64,000 nucleotides of DNA, from NCBI RefSeq assembly GCF_014639315.1, contig NZ_BMFY01000005.1, forward strand, positions 186,001-250,000. The letters run 5' to 3'. Shown here in pieces: positions 28,719 to 38,635 of the stretch. How positions within the stretch are numbered: the stretch's first letter is position 1; every line of letters begins with the position of its first letter. A model generated the notes under the pieces. It was not told the DNA's origin. It made no database searches and was given only the letters and a program-made list of their open reading frames with translations. This stretch comes from Sediminivirga luteola (lineage in GTDB: Bacteria > Actinomycetota > Actinomycetes > Actinomycetales > Brevibacteriaceae). A program made the position numbers and the translations under genes.

Positions 28719-31151
28719 TCAGGCGGCGCCGAACGTGGCCGGCAGGGTCCGCTCGGACAGGTCCTTCAACTCGGCCAGAGGCAGGGTGAAGCGGTCCACG
28801 AACTCCAGGGCCGCATCGGCGCCGCCCGCTGTGCCCGTGCCGCCGTCCGCGGCGGCGGTGCCGGCGTCGGTGACGCCGATCCGCAGGTGAGGGAACCTGC
28901 GGGCGGTGCACATGTCGGTGAACCTGACCTCCTCGCTGCGCGGCACCGCGACGATGGCGCGGGCGGTGGACTCGGAGAACAGGGCGGTGCCGAAGCCGAT
29001 GCCGTCGCGCTCCTGCAGCTCGTCCAGCCAGACCCGGGCGCCGACGCCGAAGCGCAGGCATGCCTCGACCAGCGCCTGCGCCAGGCCGCCCTCGGAGAGG
29101 TCATGCGCGGCGTCGATCATGCCGTCGCGCGAGGCGTTGATCAGGATGTCCGCGAGCTCCTTCTCGGTCTCCAGCCGGACCTTCGGCGGGCGGCCACCCA
29201 GGTGGTCCTTCAGCCCGGCCCAGGCGGAGCCGTCCAGCTCGTCCTCGGTGGTGCCCAGCAGGTAGATCGTCTGGCCGGACTCCAGCCAGCCGGCCGGGGT
29301 GCGGCGGGCGACGTCGTCGAAGACGCCCAGCACGCCGACGACCGGGGTGGGGTGGATGGCCACCCCGCCGGTCTGGTTGTAGAGCGAGACATTGCCGCCG
29401 GTGACCGGGATGCCGAGTTCCTTGCAGCCGGCCGCAAGGCCCTCCACGGTCTGGGCGAACTGCCACATGATCTCCGGGTCCTCGGGGGAACCGAAGTTCA
29501 GGCAGTCGGTCACGGCGCGCGGGCGGGCGCCCGTGGTGGCGACGTTCCGGTAGGCCTCGGCCAGGGCAAGCTGCGCGCCGGCGGCGGGATCCAGGTAGCA
29601 GTAGCGGCCATTGGCGTCGGTGGAGATCGCGATGCCCAGCCCGGACTCCTCGTCGACGCGGATGACGCCGGCGTCATCGGGCTGGGACAGCGCCGTGTTG
29701 CCGCGCACGTAACGGTCGTACTGATCGGTCACCCAGTCCTTGGCGGCGAGGTTGGGCGAGGCGACGAGCGCCCGGAGGTCGGCGGCGACGGCCTCGTTCT
29801 CCTCCGGGACGGCGAGGCCGGCCGCGGCGACGGTATCGGCCTGCGTGGCGTCCTGCCAGCTGGGCCGGGTGTAGGGGCGCTCGTAGACCGGCCCGTCGTG
29901 CGCGACGGAGCGGGGCGGCACGTCGACGATGACATCGCCGTGCCATTCGATCACCAGCCGACCGGTGTCGGTCACCTCGCCGAGCACGGAGGACTCGACC
30001 TCCCACTTGCCGGTGATCTGAAGGAACCGGTCCAGGTTCTCCGGCGAGACCACGGCCATCATGCGTTCCTGTGACTCCGACATGAGGATCTCCTCGGGAG
30101 TCAGGCTGGGATCGCGCAGCAGGACGTCGTCCAGGGCGATGTGCATGCCGCCGTCGCCGTTGGAGGCCAGCTCGGAGGTGGCGCAGGAGATGCCGGCGGC
30201 GCCCAGGTCCTGGATGCCCTCCACGATGCCGGCGCCGAACAGCTCGAGACAGCATTCGATGAGCACCTTCTCGGCGAAGGGATCGCCGACCTGCACGGCC
30301 GGCCGCTTGGAGGGCTTGCTGTCGTCGAACGACTCAGACGCCAGGATGGAGGCGCCGCCGATGCCGTCCCCGCCGGTGCGGGCGCCGAACAGCACCACCT
30401 TGTTTCCCTTGCCGGAGGCGTTGGCCAGGCGGATGTCCTCGTGCCGGAGGACGCCCACGGCCAGGGCGTTGACCAGCGGGTTGCCCTGGTAGACGGAGTC
30501 GAAGACGACCTCCCCGCCGATGTTCGGCAGGCCCAGGCAGTTGCCGTAGCCGCCGATGCCTGCCACGACGCCCGGAGCAACCCGGGAGGTGTCGGGGTGG
30601 TCGAGGGCGCCGAACCGCAGCTGGTCCATCACGGCCACGGGGCGCGCGCCCATCGAGATGATGTCGCGGACGATGCCGCCCACGCCGGTGGCGGCGCCCT
30701 GGTAGGGCTCCACGAAGCTGGGGTGATTGTGGGACTCCACCTTGAAGGTGACGGCCCAGCCGTCGCCGATGTCGACCACGCCGGCGTTCTCGCCCATGCC
30801 GACCAGGAGGTGCTTCTTCATCTCGTCGGTGACCTGCTCGCCGAACTTGCGCAGATGCACCTTGGAGGACTTGTAGGAGCAGTGCTCGGACCACATCACC
30901 GAGTACATCGCCAGCTCGGCGGAGGTGGGGCGGCGGTCCAGGATCTCCTTGATCCGCTCGTACTCGTTCTCTTTCAGCCCCAGCTCGGCATAGGGCTGAT
31001 CCACCTCGGGCGTCGCCTGGGCGAACTCGACCGTTTCCTTGACCCGCTTGGTCTCGGCGGTGCTGCCCGGGGCCTGCGGCGGCTGCGTGGCGCCGCTGTC
31101 CGTGCCGGACCCTGATGCGGGCGTGCTGCCGTGTGCGGCCGTGTCAGTCAT
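28719..31151 (-). CDS. purL: Phosphoribosylformylglycinamidine synthase subunit PurL
   Basis: 810 residues from ATG 31151. Converts FGAR to FGAM with ATP, using ammonia delivered by PurQ with help of PurS; the mid-sized form that works with separate PurQ and PurS, both in this window. Seen: [65 protein letters not shown], the repeated half [20 protein letters not shown], and [11 protein letters not shown]. About 50 N-terminal residues (Thr/Gly/Ser/Pro-rich) are extra compared with typical 740-760-residue members. Divergent from trhO; its own -10 lies about 45 bases upstream. Confidence 0.96.
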   Translation of the reverse strand: MTDTAAHGSTPASGSGTDSGATQPPQAPGSTAETKRVKETVEFAQATPEVDQPYAELGLKENEYERIKEILDRRPTSAELAMYSVMWSEHCSYKSSKVHLRKFGEQVTDEMKKHLLVGMGENAGVVDIGDGWAVTFKVESHNHPSFVEPYQGAATGVGGIVRDIISMGARPVAVMDQLRFGALDHPDTSRVAPGVVAGIGGYGNCLGLPNIGGEVVFDSVYQGNPLVNALAVGVLRHEDIRLANASGKGNKVVLFGARTGGDGIGGASILASESFDDSKPSKRPAVQVGDPFAEKVLIECCLELFGAGIVEGIQDLGAAGISCATSELASNGDGGMHIALDDVLLRDPSLTPEEILMSESQERMMAVVSPENLDRFLQITGKWEVESSVLGEVTDTGRLVIEWHGDVIVDVPPRSVAHDGPVYERPYTRPSWQDATQADTVAAAGLAVPEENEAVAADLRALVASPNLAAKDWVTDQYDRYVRGNTALSQPDDAGVIRVDEESGLGIAISTDANGRYCYLDPAAGAQLALAEAYRNVATTGARPRAVTDCLNFGSPEDPEIMWQFAQTVEGLAAGCKELGIPVTGGNVSLYNQTGGVAIHPTPVVGVLGVFDDVARRTPAGWLESGQTIYLLGTTEDELDGSAWAGLKDHLGGRPPKVRLETEKELADILINASRDGMIDAAHDLSEGGLAQALVEACLRFGVGARVWLDELQERDGIGFGTALFSESTARAIVAVPRSEEVRFTDMCTARRFPHLRIGVTDAGTAAADGGTGTAGGADAALEFVDRFTLPLAELKDLSERTLPATFGAA

Positions 31152-31194
31152 AGTGCGTGCGAGCCCTTTCTGGCGTGTGTGACAACCCCGGTCC

Positions 31195-31200
31195 ATCCTA
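31195..31200 (-). promoter_or_regulatory. -10 box, purL promoter
   Basis: TAGGAT on the minus strand, 43 bases before the purL ATG. No purine-box-like repeat recognised. Confidence 0.45.
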
Positions 31201-31285
31201 CCGCCGGGCGCGTTGTCGTCTCGTACGGCTTCTGGGCGGTGCGCTGCCGGGCGCGCTCGGGCACGGACATCGACGGCACGGTTCG

Positions 31286-31291
31286 TAGAAT
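31286..31291 (+). promoter_or_regulatory. -10 box of trhO (leaderless)
   Basis: TAGAAT, six bases before the ATG at 31298, with no Shine-Dalgarno between. Confidence 0.55.
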
Positions 31292-31297
31292 CGTTCC

Positions 31298-32185
31298 ATG
31301 CCCTCGACGCCCCTGAACAAGATCGTGCTGTTCTACGTGTTCACGCCCCTGGCCGATCCGGACGCGGTCATGCTGTGGCAGCGCAATCTGGCCGAGCGGC
31401 TGGGCCTCAAAGGCCGGGTGATCGTCTCGGGGCACGGCATCAACGCAACCGTCGGCGGCCCCATCGACCAGGTCAAGCAGTACGTGCGCGGCACCAAAGA
31501 GTATGCGCCGTTCCGGGGCGCGGACATCAAGTGGTCGGCCGGGGCCGGAGACGACTTTCCCAGGCTCAGCGTCAAGGTCCGCCCGGAGCTGGTGACCTTC
31601 GGGGTGCCGGATGAGATCGAGGTGGGTCCCGAGGGGATCGTCGGGGGCGGCGCGCATCTGACGCCGGGCGGCCTGCATCGGCTGATCGGAGAGCGGGACG
31701 ATGTCGTGCTCTTCGACGGCCGGAACACGATGGAGGCGGAGATCGGGCGGTTCAAGGGCGCCGTGGTGCCGCAGGCTCAGACCACGCGGGACCTCGTCGC
31801 CGAGCTGGACTCTGGCAAGTACGACCATCTGAAGGACAAGCCCGTGGTGACATACTGCACCGGCGGGATCCGCTGCGAGGTGCTCACCGCGCTGATGCGC
31901 AATCGCGGCTTCCAGAACGTCTATCAGCTTGAGGGCGGGATCGTCCGCTACGGCGAGACGTTCGGCGACAAGGGGCTGTGGGAGGGTTCGCTCTACGTGT
32001 TCGACAAGCGGATGCACGTGGAGTTCGGCGAGGGCGTCGAATCCCTGGGCCGCTGCACGGTCTGCCGGAAGCCCACGGCGGACTATGTGAACTGCGCCGA
32101 TGAGAGGTGCCGGCAGCAGCGGCTCCTGTGCCCGGAGTGCGCGGCGTCCGGCACCGCGGAGCTGTGCTCGGCGCACGCTGCCTGA
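31298..32185 (+). CDS. trhO: tRNA uridine(34) hydroxylase TrhO (rhodanese-related)
   Basis: 295 residues. Oxygen-dependent hydroxylation of U34 in tRNA, the first step to 5-methoxyuridine or cmo5U-type wobble bases. N-terminal acylphosphatase-like UPF0176 domain ([31 protein letters not shown]), then a rhodanese domain ([19 protein letters not shown]) with the active-site loop CTGGIRC at residues 187-193, and a Cys-rich C-terminal knuckle (CTVCRKP...CADERC...CPEC) that probably binds zinc. Full length for the family. Divergent from purL, convergent with DUF2200. Confidence 0.93.
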   Translation: MPSTPLNKIVLFYVFTPLADPDAVMLWQRNLAERLGLKGRVIVSGHGINATVGGPIDQVKQYVRGTKEYAPFRGADIKWSAGAGDDFPRLSVKVRPELVTFGVPDEIEVGPEGIVGGGAHLTPGGLHRLIGERDDVVLFDGRNTMEAEIGRFKGAVVPQAQTTRDLVAELDSGKYDHLKDKPVVTYCTGGIRCEVLTALMRNRGFQNVYQLEGGIVRYGETFGDKGLWEGSLYVFDKRMHVEFGEGVESLGRCTVCRKPTADYVNCADERCRQQRLLCPECAASGTAELCSAHAA

Positions 32186-32247
32186 GTTCCCTGTGGGCCG
32201 GCCGCCCTGTGCCCGGCCGAGGCGGTGCGGGTGCGCGGCAGGCGGGA

Positions 32248-32601
32248 TCACGGGGTGCGGAGGATCTTCTCCATCGCCTTGCCCCGGGCCAGTTCGTCGA
32301 TGAGCTTGTCGAGGTACCGGATCTCCCGCATCGTCGGTTCCTCGATCTCTTCGACCCGCACGCCGCAGATCACGCCGGTGATGAGGGTCCGGGACGGGTT
32401 CATCGCCGGGGCCTGGGCGAAGAAGGTCTCGAAGTCGGTGCCGTCGGAGAGGCGGGCGTCGAGTTCCTGCTGGCTGTAGCCGGTGAGCCAGCGGATGATC
32501 TGGTCGACCTCGTCCTTGGTCCGTCCCTTTCGCTCCGCCTTGGTGATGTAGTGCGGGTAGACGCTGCCGACGCTCATCGCGTAGATCTTGTGCCCGGCCA
32601 T
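32248..32601 (-). CDS. DUF2200 domain-containing protein
   Basis: 117 residues from ATG 32601 with a strong AGGAG site seven bases upstream; the longer in-frame upstream codons have none. Hallmarks: [57 protein letters not shown] and [20 protein letters not shown]. Small cytoplasmic protein with a helical appearance; function unknown. The family is often found as a single gene in both Gram-positive and Gram-negative bacteria. No operon partner here. Confidence 0.9.
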   Translation of the reverse strand: MAGHKIYAMSVGSVYPHYITKAERKGRTKDEVDQIIRWLTGYSQQELDARLSDGTDFETFFAQAPAMNPSRTLITGVICGVRVEEIEEPTMREIRYLDKLIDELARGKAMEKILRTP

Positions 32602-32760
32602 GGTGATCTCCTCGGATCGCGATGTCGCAGTCGCTGTGAAAAGCAGACGCTGCGGGTGGTGTGAAAAGCATAGGGCGCGCCCGGTTGTCGCGCGCAGAAT
32701 GGAGCCGCCCAGCGCGCACCTCGCGCCTGGACGCACCGTACTGTTCCGTGGCGCAGGCGT

Positions 32761-33903
32761 CTAGCGCCCGAACAGTCGCGAGAACAGCCCGCGCTTCTCC
32801 TGCTTCGGCTCGTCCCGTGCGGACTCTCCGGAACCTTCGGCCGGCTGGTCCTCTGCCGGGGAGGACTCCGGCCGCTCGCCGGCGGAGTGCGCGGGAACGG
32901 ACTGGTCTGCCGTCTGCTCCGGGAACTGCTCGCCCTGCCGGTCAGCCGTGCTCGGCCGCGCGGCGGTGCCCGGCGATGCTTCAGGACGGGTTTCCGCGGG
33001 CGCGCCGGTGCTTTCCGCCCTCCCGTCGTGGCTCGCCGGAGGCGTGGACGGAGCGGTCCCGGCCGGCTCGTGGGACTGCGACGCCGATGACGGGCCGCGC
33101 TCGGGTTCTACGGGCGCGGCTGCCGCCGGACTCACCGTGACGTGCAAGGGTTGCAGCGCGACCGGTGCCGCTTCGGCCAGCAGCGCACGGTCCTCGGGAT
33201 CCAGCTCCACCTTGGTGAAGCTCGTGATCCGGTTCAGCTCGTCGAACTCGACGTCCGCGCCACCGTCGGCCGCGATCAGCCGCAGGCCGCCCTCGCTGCC
33301 GGGCAGCGGCCGGCTGGCCAGGCCGCGCAGCCGGATGTACGACTCCAGCGCGGCCCGGTGGTCGCTGATCTCCGTGGCCTGCAGCGACTGCGCCACGAGC
33401 GGCACGATGCGCATGATGCTCGGCTCGGACAGCGCCAGTTCCGGGGCTTCCACCAGGAGCCAGGCCTGGGTGCCGCCGCCGGCCGGCGCGGCATAGTGCG
33501 CGTACACGCCGGTGAGCGCTTTGGCTGCCAGGGTCAGGCGGAACGGCAGCTCGGAGTCGCGGGGAACCTCGATCTCGTCCTGGTTCGCCTCCGGCAGCCC
33601 GGCGCCGGCGGCCAGGGTCTTCAGCTGGCCGGCCAGCTCGACCGCGGCCGGCGGGAAGCCGTTGATGTTGTCCCAGCCCCAGTGCCAGCTGCGGGAAGGC
33701 TGCTGGGCGTAGCTGCCCAGGAAGTGCGGGCGCAGCTCCAGCGCCGGGGAGCCGTCTCCGGCGGCGAAGCGCAGCACGGGCCGCTGGAAGTCCACGTCCC
33801 AGTCGCGCTCGCCGACCAGGGTGGCGAAATGCGCCTGGTACTCGGCGGACAGGAACACGGCCTGGTCGACCAGGCGCTCCAGCGGGCCGGGGTCAGCGGA
33901 CAT
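32761..33903 (-). CDS. DUF6882 family protein with disordered C-terminal tail
   Basis: 380 residues. Residues 1-165 show the DUF6882 pattern, including SRSWHWGWDNINGFPP near residue 70. A second folded segment (about 170-260: GLRLIAADGGADVEFDELNR) follows. The last 120 residues are Ser/Pro/Glu/Ala-rich, low complexity, and end in a basic patch (KQEKRGLFSRLFGR) that looks like an amphipathic or nucleic-acid-touching tail. No signal peptide. 15 bases downstream of purQ on the same strand, so probably the third gene of purSQ. Function unknown. Confidence 0.75.
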   Translation of the reverse strand: MSADPGPLERLVDQAVFLSAEYQAHFATLVGERDWDVDFQRPVLRFAAGDGSPALELRPHFLGSYAQQPSRSWHWGWDNINGFPPAAVELAGQLKTLAAGAGLPEANQDEIEVPRDSELPFRLTLAAKALTGVYAHYAAPAGGGTQAWLLVEAPELALSEPSIMRIVPLVAQSLQATEISDHRAALESYIRLRGLASRPLPGSEGGLRLIAADGGADVEFDELNRITSFTKVELDPEDRALLAEAAPVALQPLHVTVSPAAAAPVEPERGPSSASQSHEPAGTAPSTPPASHDGRAESTGAPAETRPEASPGTAARPSTADRQGEQFPEQTADQSVPAHSAGERPESSPAEDQPAEGSGESARDEPKQEKRGLFSRLFGR

Positions 33904-33918
33904 CTGCGGCTCCCGGCG

Positions 33919-34665
33919 TCAGGACCCGACGAGGGCCGCGATGGCGGAGGTGAAGATCCGCTGCCCGTCCACGCCCATGCGGACGCCGGCGCGGGTGTCC
34001 GGCCCGTAGCCGGGCTCCACGGCGTGCTCCGGGTGGGGCATGAGGCCGACGACGTTGCCGCGTTCGTTCGTCACGCCGGCGATGTCGCGGCGGGAACCGT
34101 TGGGGTTGACGTCCAGGTAGCGGAACACCACCCGGCCGGACTGCTCCAGTTCGTCGAGCACGTGCTCGGGCGCGATGAAGCCGCCCTCGCCGTTCTTCAG
34201 CGGGATGACGATCTCCTCGCCCTGCTCGAACTGGCTCGTCCAGGAGGTCGAGGTGTTCTCCACCCGGAGCTTCTGATCGCGGCAGATGAACTTCTGGTGG
34301 TCGTTGCGCACCAGGGCGCCCGGGAGCAGATGTGACTCGCAGAGCACCTGGAAGCCGTTGCAGATCCCCAGCACGGGCAGGCCGCCCTTGGCGGCGTCGA
34401 TGACGGCGTCCATGATCGCTGAGAACCGGGCGATGGCGCCGGCGCGGAGGTAGTCGCCGTAGGAGAATCCGCCGGGCAGGACGACCGCGTCGACCCCGCC
34501 GAGGGAGGTGTCCCCGTGCCACAGCGGGACCGCCTGACCGCCGGCCAGGGTCACAGCGCGCTGAGCGTCGTGGTCGTCCAGGCTTCCGGGGAAGGTGACC
34601 ACGCCGATGCGTGGGCCCTGCCCGGAGGCCGTGCCCGGCACGGTCTCTGCGACGGGGGCGCTCAT
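33919..34665 (-). CDS. purQ: Phosphoribosylformylglycinamidine synthase, glutaminase subunit PurQ
   Basis: 248 residues, class I glutamine amidotransferase. Supplies ammonia to PurL. The nucleophile is Cys102 in [10 protein letters not shown], with [12 protein letters not shown] and [15 protein letters not shown] upstream and the His-x-Glu of the triad in [11 protein letters not shown]. About 20 extra N-terminal residues ([12 protein letters not shown]) precede the usual start; an internal Met alternative is absent, so the annotated start stands. ATG overlaps the purS stop by four bases (ATGA at 34662-34665). Confidence 0.96.
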   Translation of the reverse strand: MSAPVAETVPGTASGQGPRIGVVTFPGSLDDHDAQRAVTLAGGQAVPLWHGDTSLGGVDAVVLPGGFSYGDYLRAGAIARFSAIMDAVIDAAKGGLPVLGICNGFQVLCESHLLPGALVRNDHQKFICRDQKLRVENTSTSWTSQFEQGEEIVIPLKNGEGGFIAPEHVLDELEQSGRVVFRYLDVNPNGSRRDIAGVTNERGNVVGLMPHPEHAVEPGYGPDTRAGVRMGVDGQRIFTSAIAALVGS

Positions 34666-34943
34666 ACCTGCCCCACCTGCTGCGCGCTGTGCTCGGCGCT
34701 GGCGTCGCGGATGCTGACGACGTCCTCGATGACGGGATTGGAGAGCAGCTGCGTGGCAGCCTCGGCGGCGGCGTCCAGCACCTCCTGGGTCACCGGCCCG
34801 TCCACCTCCAGCTCGAATCGCTTGCCCTGGCGGGCGCCGGTGAAACCGGTGAAGCCCAGCCGGCCCAGGCCCGTGGCGATGGCCTTGCCCTGCGGATCGA
34901 GGATCTCCGGCTTGGGCATGACCTCGACGATGACACGACCCAT
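34662..34943 (-). CDS. purS: Phosphoribosylformylglycinamidine synthase subunit PurS
   Basis: 93 residues. Small structural subunit that bridges PurL and PurQ. Signatures: [20 protein letters not shown] and [23 protein letters not shown] 34943 has AGGAG seven bases upstream, better than the in-frame GTG at 34949. The C-terminus is about ten residues longer than usual ([11 protein letters not shown]). Begins the purS-purQ-DUF6882 transcript. Confidence 0.94.
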   Translation of the reverse strand: MGRVIVEVMPKPEILDPQGKAIATGLGRLGFTGFTGARQGKRFELEVDGPVTQEVLDAAAEAATQLLSNPVIEDVVSIRDASAEHSAQQVGQV

Positions 34944-35249
34944 GGACACTCTCCTAGGAATACGAAGGGAGGGAAACCTACGCGGGCAAGTCTACCCGGC
35001 ACCACGGACAGCGGCCGAAGCCAGCCCGACCACGAGGCTCTGCTCATGAGACTTCGCTCACGAGGCACCGCCCACCAGGCACTGGGCGCTCAGCGGTCTC
35101 GTGGTTCCCCCGGTTCCCCGGCGATCTCGCGGAGTTCCGCGAAGACGGCGCGCTGTTCACCGTGGTGCAGGCGCGCTCACCGTGGTCGGCGCGAGAACGG
35201 GCGGCGTGGCGCGCATGTGAGGACTTCTGCGCGCGGGTTCACCCCGGGC
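34944..35249. other. Intergenic region: purS promoter and small repeats
   Basis: 306 bases. The right part (34989-34994) is the purS -10. At 35127-35142 TCGCGGA/TCCGCGA forms a small hairpin that may end the dehydrogenase transcript. GGCGCGCT...CACCGTGGT occurs twice as a direct repeat (35147-35166 and 35170-35186). No gene seen. Confidence 0.5.
34989..34994 (-). promoter_or_regulatory. -10 box, purSQ promoter
   Basis: TAGACT on the minus strand 45 bases before the purS ATG, leaving room for the AGGAG site in the leader. Confidence 0.45.
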
Positions 35250-36239
35250 TCAGGACGAGCGCGGCACGTAGCCGCGTACCGGGTCGACCAGGTTCCGCAG
35301 CGGCGCGCCGGAGGTGAAGCGGCGCAGATTGTCCAGGAAGATGTCCGCCAGGCCGTCCTGCCAGCCGCGGACATCGCCGCTCATGTGCGCCGAGACGTGC
35401 GCGTTGTCCAGATCCCAGAGCGGGCTCTCCGGCGGGAGCGGCTCGGTGGCGAAGACATCCAGGGACGCCGCGGCGATCTGCCCGCCGCGCAGCGCTTCGA
35501 TCAGCGCTTCCTCGTCCACATGCGCGCCCCTGCCGATGTTCACCAGATGCGCGTGCGGTTCCATCGCCGCGAGCACCCCGGCATCGATCAGGCCCCGGGT
35601 CTGCGGGGTCAGCGGCGCCGCCATCACGACGTGGTCCATCCCGGCGACGTGCTCGGCCAGCCGGGCGCTGTCCACCACAGTGCCGAAGTCGGGGTCGTCC
35701 TGCCGGGTGCGGCGGCCCGCACCGGTCACGTCCAGTCCCGCGGCCCGCAGCAGCCGCGCGGTGGCCCGGCCGATGCCGCCGGTGCCGATCACGAGGACAC
35801 GCTGGCCCGCGGCCCGCCCGGTCTCCCGGTGCCGCCAGACGCGGGCCCGCTGGAGCTCCTTGCTGCCGTGCAGATCCTTCACGTGCGCCAGCACGCTGGC
35901 GAGCACGAACTCCGCGATGGGCTGGTCGAAGAAGCCGTGCGCATTGGTGATCGGCAGCCCTGAGGCGACCAGCTCGTCGAAGAGCACATGATCCACGCCG
36001 GCGGAGGAGACGTGCAGCCAGCGCAGCCGGGATGCCCGCGGCCAGGCGTCCGGAAGGGCCCGGGAGAAGAAGTCCCACAGCAGCAGGGCGTCGGCGTCGG
36101 CGATGGCATCCGGCAGGCCGTCGGCGTCGGTGAGGACGACATCGGCGAGGGCCTGGATCTCCTCAAGGTTGTACGGGTCCGCGCGCTTGTCGGAGGTCAG
36201 GATGACCAGCCTCGGTCGTCGCGTCGTGGAGAGATCCAT
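35250..36239 (-). CDS. D-isomer-specific 2-hydroxyacid dehydrogenase
   Basis: 329 residues. NAD(P)-binding GTGGIGRATARLL motif in mid-protein; catalytic residues of the family are present: Arg in VNIGRGAHVDEEAL, Glu in DVFATEPLPPESPLW, His in NAHVSAHMSGDV. The N-terminal substrate domain includes HVSSAGVDHV and GFFDQPIAEFVLA. The Met and Gly in place of the more usual pattern after the catalytic His (SAHMSG) resemble the GhrA-like/uncharacterised branch, so glyoxylate/hydroxypyruvate or another 2-keto acid could be the substrate. AGGAGG precedes the ATG. Single-gene unit between purS and purC. Confidence 0.9.
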   Translation of the reverse strand: MDLSTTRRPRLVILTSDKRADPYNLEEIQALADVVLTDADGLPDAIADADALLLWDFFSRALPDAWPRASRLRWLHVSSAGVDHVLFDELVASGLPITNAHGFFDQPIAEFVLASVLAHVKDLHGSKELQRARVWRHRETGRAAGQRVLVIGTGGIGRATARLLRAAGLDVTGAGRRTRQDDPDFGTVVDSARLAEHVAGMDHVVMAAPLTPQTRGLIDAGVLAAMEPHAHLVNIGRGAHVDEEALIEALRGGQIAAASLDVFATEPLPPESPLWDLDNAHVSAHMSGDVRGWQDGLADIFLDNLRRFTSGAPLRNLVDPVRGYVPRSS

Positions 36240-36311
36240 CCTCGCGTCCTCCTCGTCGTATGGCGCGCGATCCCGGCGCCGGGTGGGGCTTCCCTGGGTC
36301 TTGTGCAGCTG

Positions 36312-37235
36312 CTAGAACTGTTCGCCGGTGATCCGCTCGTAGGCCTCGAGGTAGCGTTCCCGCGTCCGGTCCACGATCTCCTGGGGCAGTGGCGGGGGCG
36401 GGACGTCCGAGGCGCGGTCCCAGCCGGACTCGGCAGAGGTGAGCCAGTCGCGCACGAACTGCTTGTCGAAGCTCGGCTGCACCCGGCCCGGCTGCCACGC
36501 GGCGGCGTCCCAGAATCTGGAGGAGTCCGGGGTGAGCACCTCGTCGCCGAGCACGACGGCGCCGCCGGCATCGCCCGGCCTGCGGCCGAACTCGAATTTG
36601 GTGTCGGCCAGGATGATGCCCTGTTCCCGGGCGATCTCCTCGGCCCGGGAGTAGATGTCGAGGGTGAGGTCCCGCAGCGTCTCCGCGTCCGTCTGCCCGA
36701 TGATCTCCGCAGTGCGGGAGAAGTCGATGTTCTCGTCGTGGGAGCCCAGCTCGGCTTTCGTCGCCGGGGTGAAGATGGGGGAGGGGAGCCGGTCGGCCTC
36801 ACCGAGGCCCGGCGGTAGCGGATTGCCGCACACGGCGCCGGTCGCGCGGTAGTCCGCCAGCCCGGAGCCGGTCAGATAGCCGCGGGCGACGCACTCGACG
36901 GGGAACATCTCCAGGCGGGAGCAGATCATGGCGCGGCCGGCCACCGGCGCCGGGACCTCTTCGGAGACGACGTGGTTGTCCACCACATCGGCCAGCTGCG
37001 CGAACCACCACAGGCTCAGCCGGGTGAGCACCTCGCCCTTCTGGGGGATCTCGGTGCTCAGCACGTGGTCGTAGGCGGAGATGCGATCAGAGGCGACCAC
37101 CAGGACGGTGCCCTCCAGCCCGGGGCGGGCTGCCACCGTCGCCGGCTCCGGCTCGTACAGGTCCCGGACCTTCCCGGAGTAGACGTGCCGCCAGCCGGGA
37201 ACCGTGACCGGGTTTCCCGCCGCGAAAGCGCTCAC
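36312..37235 (-). CDS. purC: Phosphoribosylaminoimidazole-succinocarboxamide synthase
   Basis: 307 residues from GTG 37235. Joins CAIR and aspartate with ATP to give SAICAR. Motifs: HVYSGKVRDLYE near the N-terminus, VVASDRISAYDHVL, GEVLTRLSLWWFAQL, VECVARGYLTGSGLADYR, SHDENIDFSRT, and ILADTKFEFG with the metal-site Asp. The GTG start overlaps the purD stop by four bases (GTGA), so purD and purC are coupled. Length normal for the longer actinobacterial form. Confidence 0.96.
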   Translation of the reverse strand: MSAFAAGNPVTVPGWRHVYSGKVRDLYEPEPATVAARPGLEGTVLVVASDRISAYDHVLSTEIPQKGEVLTRLSLWWFAQLADVVDNHVVSEEVPAPVAGRAMICSRLEMFPVECVARGYLTGSGLADYRATGAVCGNPLPPGLGEADRLPSPIFTPATKAELGSHDENIDFSRTAEIIGQTDAETLRDLTLDIYSRAEEIAREQGIILADTKFEFGRRPGDAGGAVVLGDEVLTPDSSRFWDAAAWQPGRVQPSFDKQFVRDWLTSAESGWDRASDVPPPPLPQEIVDRTRERYLEAYERITGEQF

Positions 37236-38539
37236 GAGGCGTCCCCCGCCTCACCGGCATAGCCGGGCGGCACCGCGATGCCGCCCGAGGCGGCGCGTTC
37301 AGCGATGTCCCCGCGGTGCTGCTCTCCCGGCCAGTCGATCAGCGCCGTCCCGGCGTAGGCGCGCTCCCGCGCCGCGGCCAGGTCCTCGCCCAGCGCGACG
37401 ACGGAGAGCACGCGCCCGCCGGCGGTGACGGTCTCGCCTTCGGCGTTGCTGGCGGTGCCGGCATGCAGCACGTCCAGGCAGGCCATCGCGGCGGCCTCCT
37501 CCAGGCCGGCGATGGGATCGCCGGTGCGGGGCGAGGCGGGGTAGCCCTCGGCGGCCATGACGACCGTGACGGCGTGCTCGTCCCGCCACTGCAGCGGGGG
37601 AACCTCGTCCAGCCGTCCCTGCGCGGCCGCCAGGAGCACCTGGGCCAGGGGAGAGGCGAGCCGTGCCAGCACGGCCTGGGTCTCCGGGTCGCCGAAGCGG
37701 ACGTTGAACTCCACGACCTTCAGTCCCCGCGAGGTGAGCGCCAGGCCACAGTAGAGCACCCCGGTGAACGGCGTGCCGCGGCGGGCGAGCTCGTCGACGG
37801 TGGGCTGCGCCACCCGGGCGACGATCTCCTCCACCAGGCCCTCCGGGGCCCACGGCAGCGGAGAGTAGGCGCCCATGCCGCCGGTGTTGGGGCCGGTGTC
37901 ACCCTCGCCGATGCGCTTGAAATCCTGCGCCGGAGCCAGCGGGACGGCCGTGCGGCCGTCGCAGAGCACGAACAGGGAGACCTCGGGGCCGTCCAGATAG
38001 GCCTCGATCACCACCTGCGGTGCGCCGTCGAGGCAGGACCGGGCGTGCGCCAGAGCCTCCTCGCGGTCCTCGGTGACCACGACGCCCTTCCCCGCGGCCA
38101 GCCCGTCGGCCTTGACCACATAGGGGGCGCCGAACCGGTCCAGGGCGGCGGCGGCCTCTTCCTCTGTGCGGGCGGCGACGGCCTCCGCCGTCGGCACGCC
38201 GGCGGCGGCCATGACCTCTTTGGCGAACGCCTTCGAACCCTCCAGCCGGGCGGCCTCGGCGCCGGGACCGAACACCGGGATGCCAGCCTCGCGCAGGGCA
38301 TCGGCGACGCCGGCCACGAGCGGTGCCTCCGGGCCGATCACCACGAGATCGGCTGCCAGCTCCTTCGCGAGCGCGACGACCGCGGCGCCGTCACCGGCGT
38401 CGACCGGCCGGACGTCCGCTTCGAGCGCGATGCCGGGATTGCCGGGGACGGCGATGACGGCGGAGACTTCCGGGTCCTGGGCAAGTGCCTTCACGAGCGC
38501 GTGTTCCCTGGCGCCCGAACCAAGTACGAGTGTCTTCAC
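37232..38539 (-). CDS. purD: Phosphoribosylamine-glycine ligase
   Basis: 435 residues from GTG 38539. ATP-grasp enzyme making GAR from phosphoribosylamine and glycine. Seen: [12 protein letters not shown] at the start, [85 protein letters not shown]. The start is fixed by the conserved [14 protein letters not shown] opening and by a -10 box eight bases upstream; in-frame upstream codons lie in or before that promoter. Confidence 0.96.
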   Translation of the reverse strand: MKTLVLGSGAREHALVKALAQDPEVSAVIAVPGNPGIALEADVRPVDAGDGAAVVALAKELAADLVVIGPEAPLVAGVADALREAGIPVFGPGAEAARLEGSKAFAKEVMAAAGVPTAEAVAARTEEEAAAALDRFGAPYVVKADGLAAGKGVVVTEDREEALAHARSCLDGAPQVVIEAYLDGPEVSLFVLCDGRTAVPLAPAQDFKRIGEGDTGPNTGGMGAYSPLPWAPEGLVEEIVARVAQPTVDELARRGTPFTGVLYCGLALTSRGLKVVEFNVRFGDPETQAVLARLASPLAQVLLAAAQGRLDEVPPLQWRDEHAVTVVMAAEGYPASPRTGDPIAGLEEAAAMACLDVLHAGTASNAEGETVTAGGRVLSVVALGEDLAAARERAYAGTALIDWPGEQHRGDIAERAASGGIAVPPGYAGEAGDAS

Positions 38540-38547
38540 GGTCCCCA

Positions 38548-38553
38548 AGCCTA
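38548..38553 (-). promoter_or_regulatory. purD: -10 box of purD-purC
   Basis: TAGGCT on the minus strand, eight bases before the GTG, so the transcript is leaderless or nearly so. Confidence 0.5.
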
Positions 38554-38623
38554 CTGGTGGCGCTGCGATGCGCCATCCGGACGCCGTCGAGCTCCTGCGG
38601 CTGCGGTTGTCCGCGCCGCTCGC

Positions 38624-38629
38624 TACTGT
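38624..38629 (+). promoter_or_regulatory. -10 box of asparaginase gene (leaderless)
   Basis: TACTGT six bases before the ATG at 38636, no Shine-Dalgarno. It decides the start; the frame stays open far upstream but antisense to purD. Confidence 0.5.
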
Positions 38630-38635
38630 GGTCTC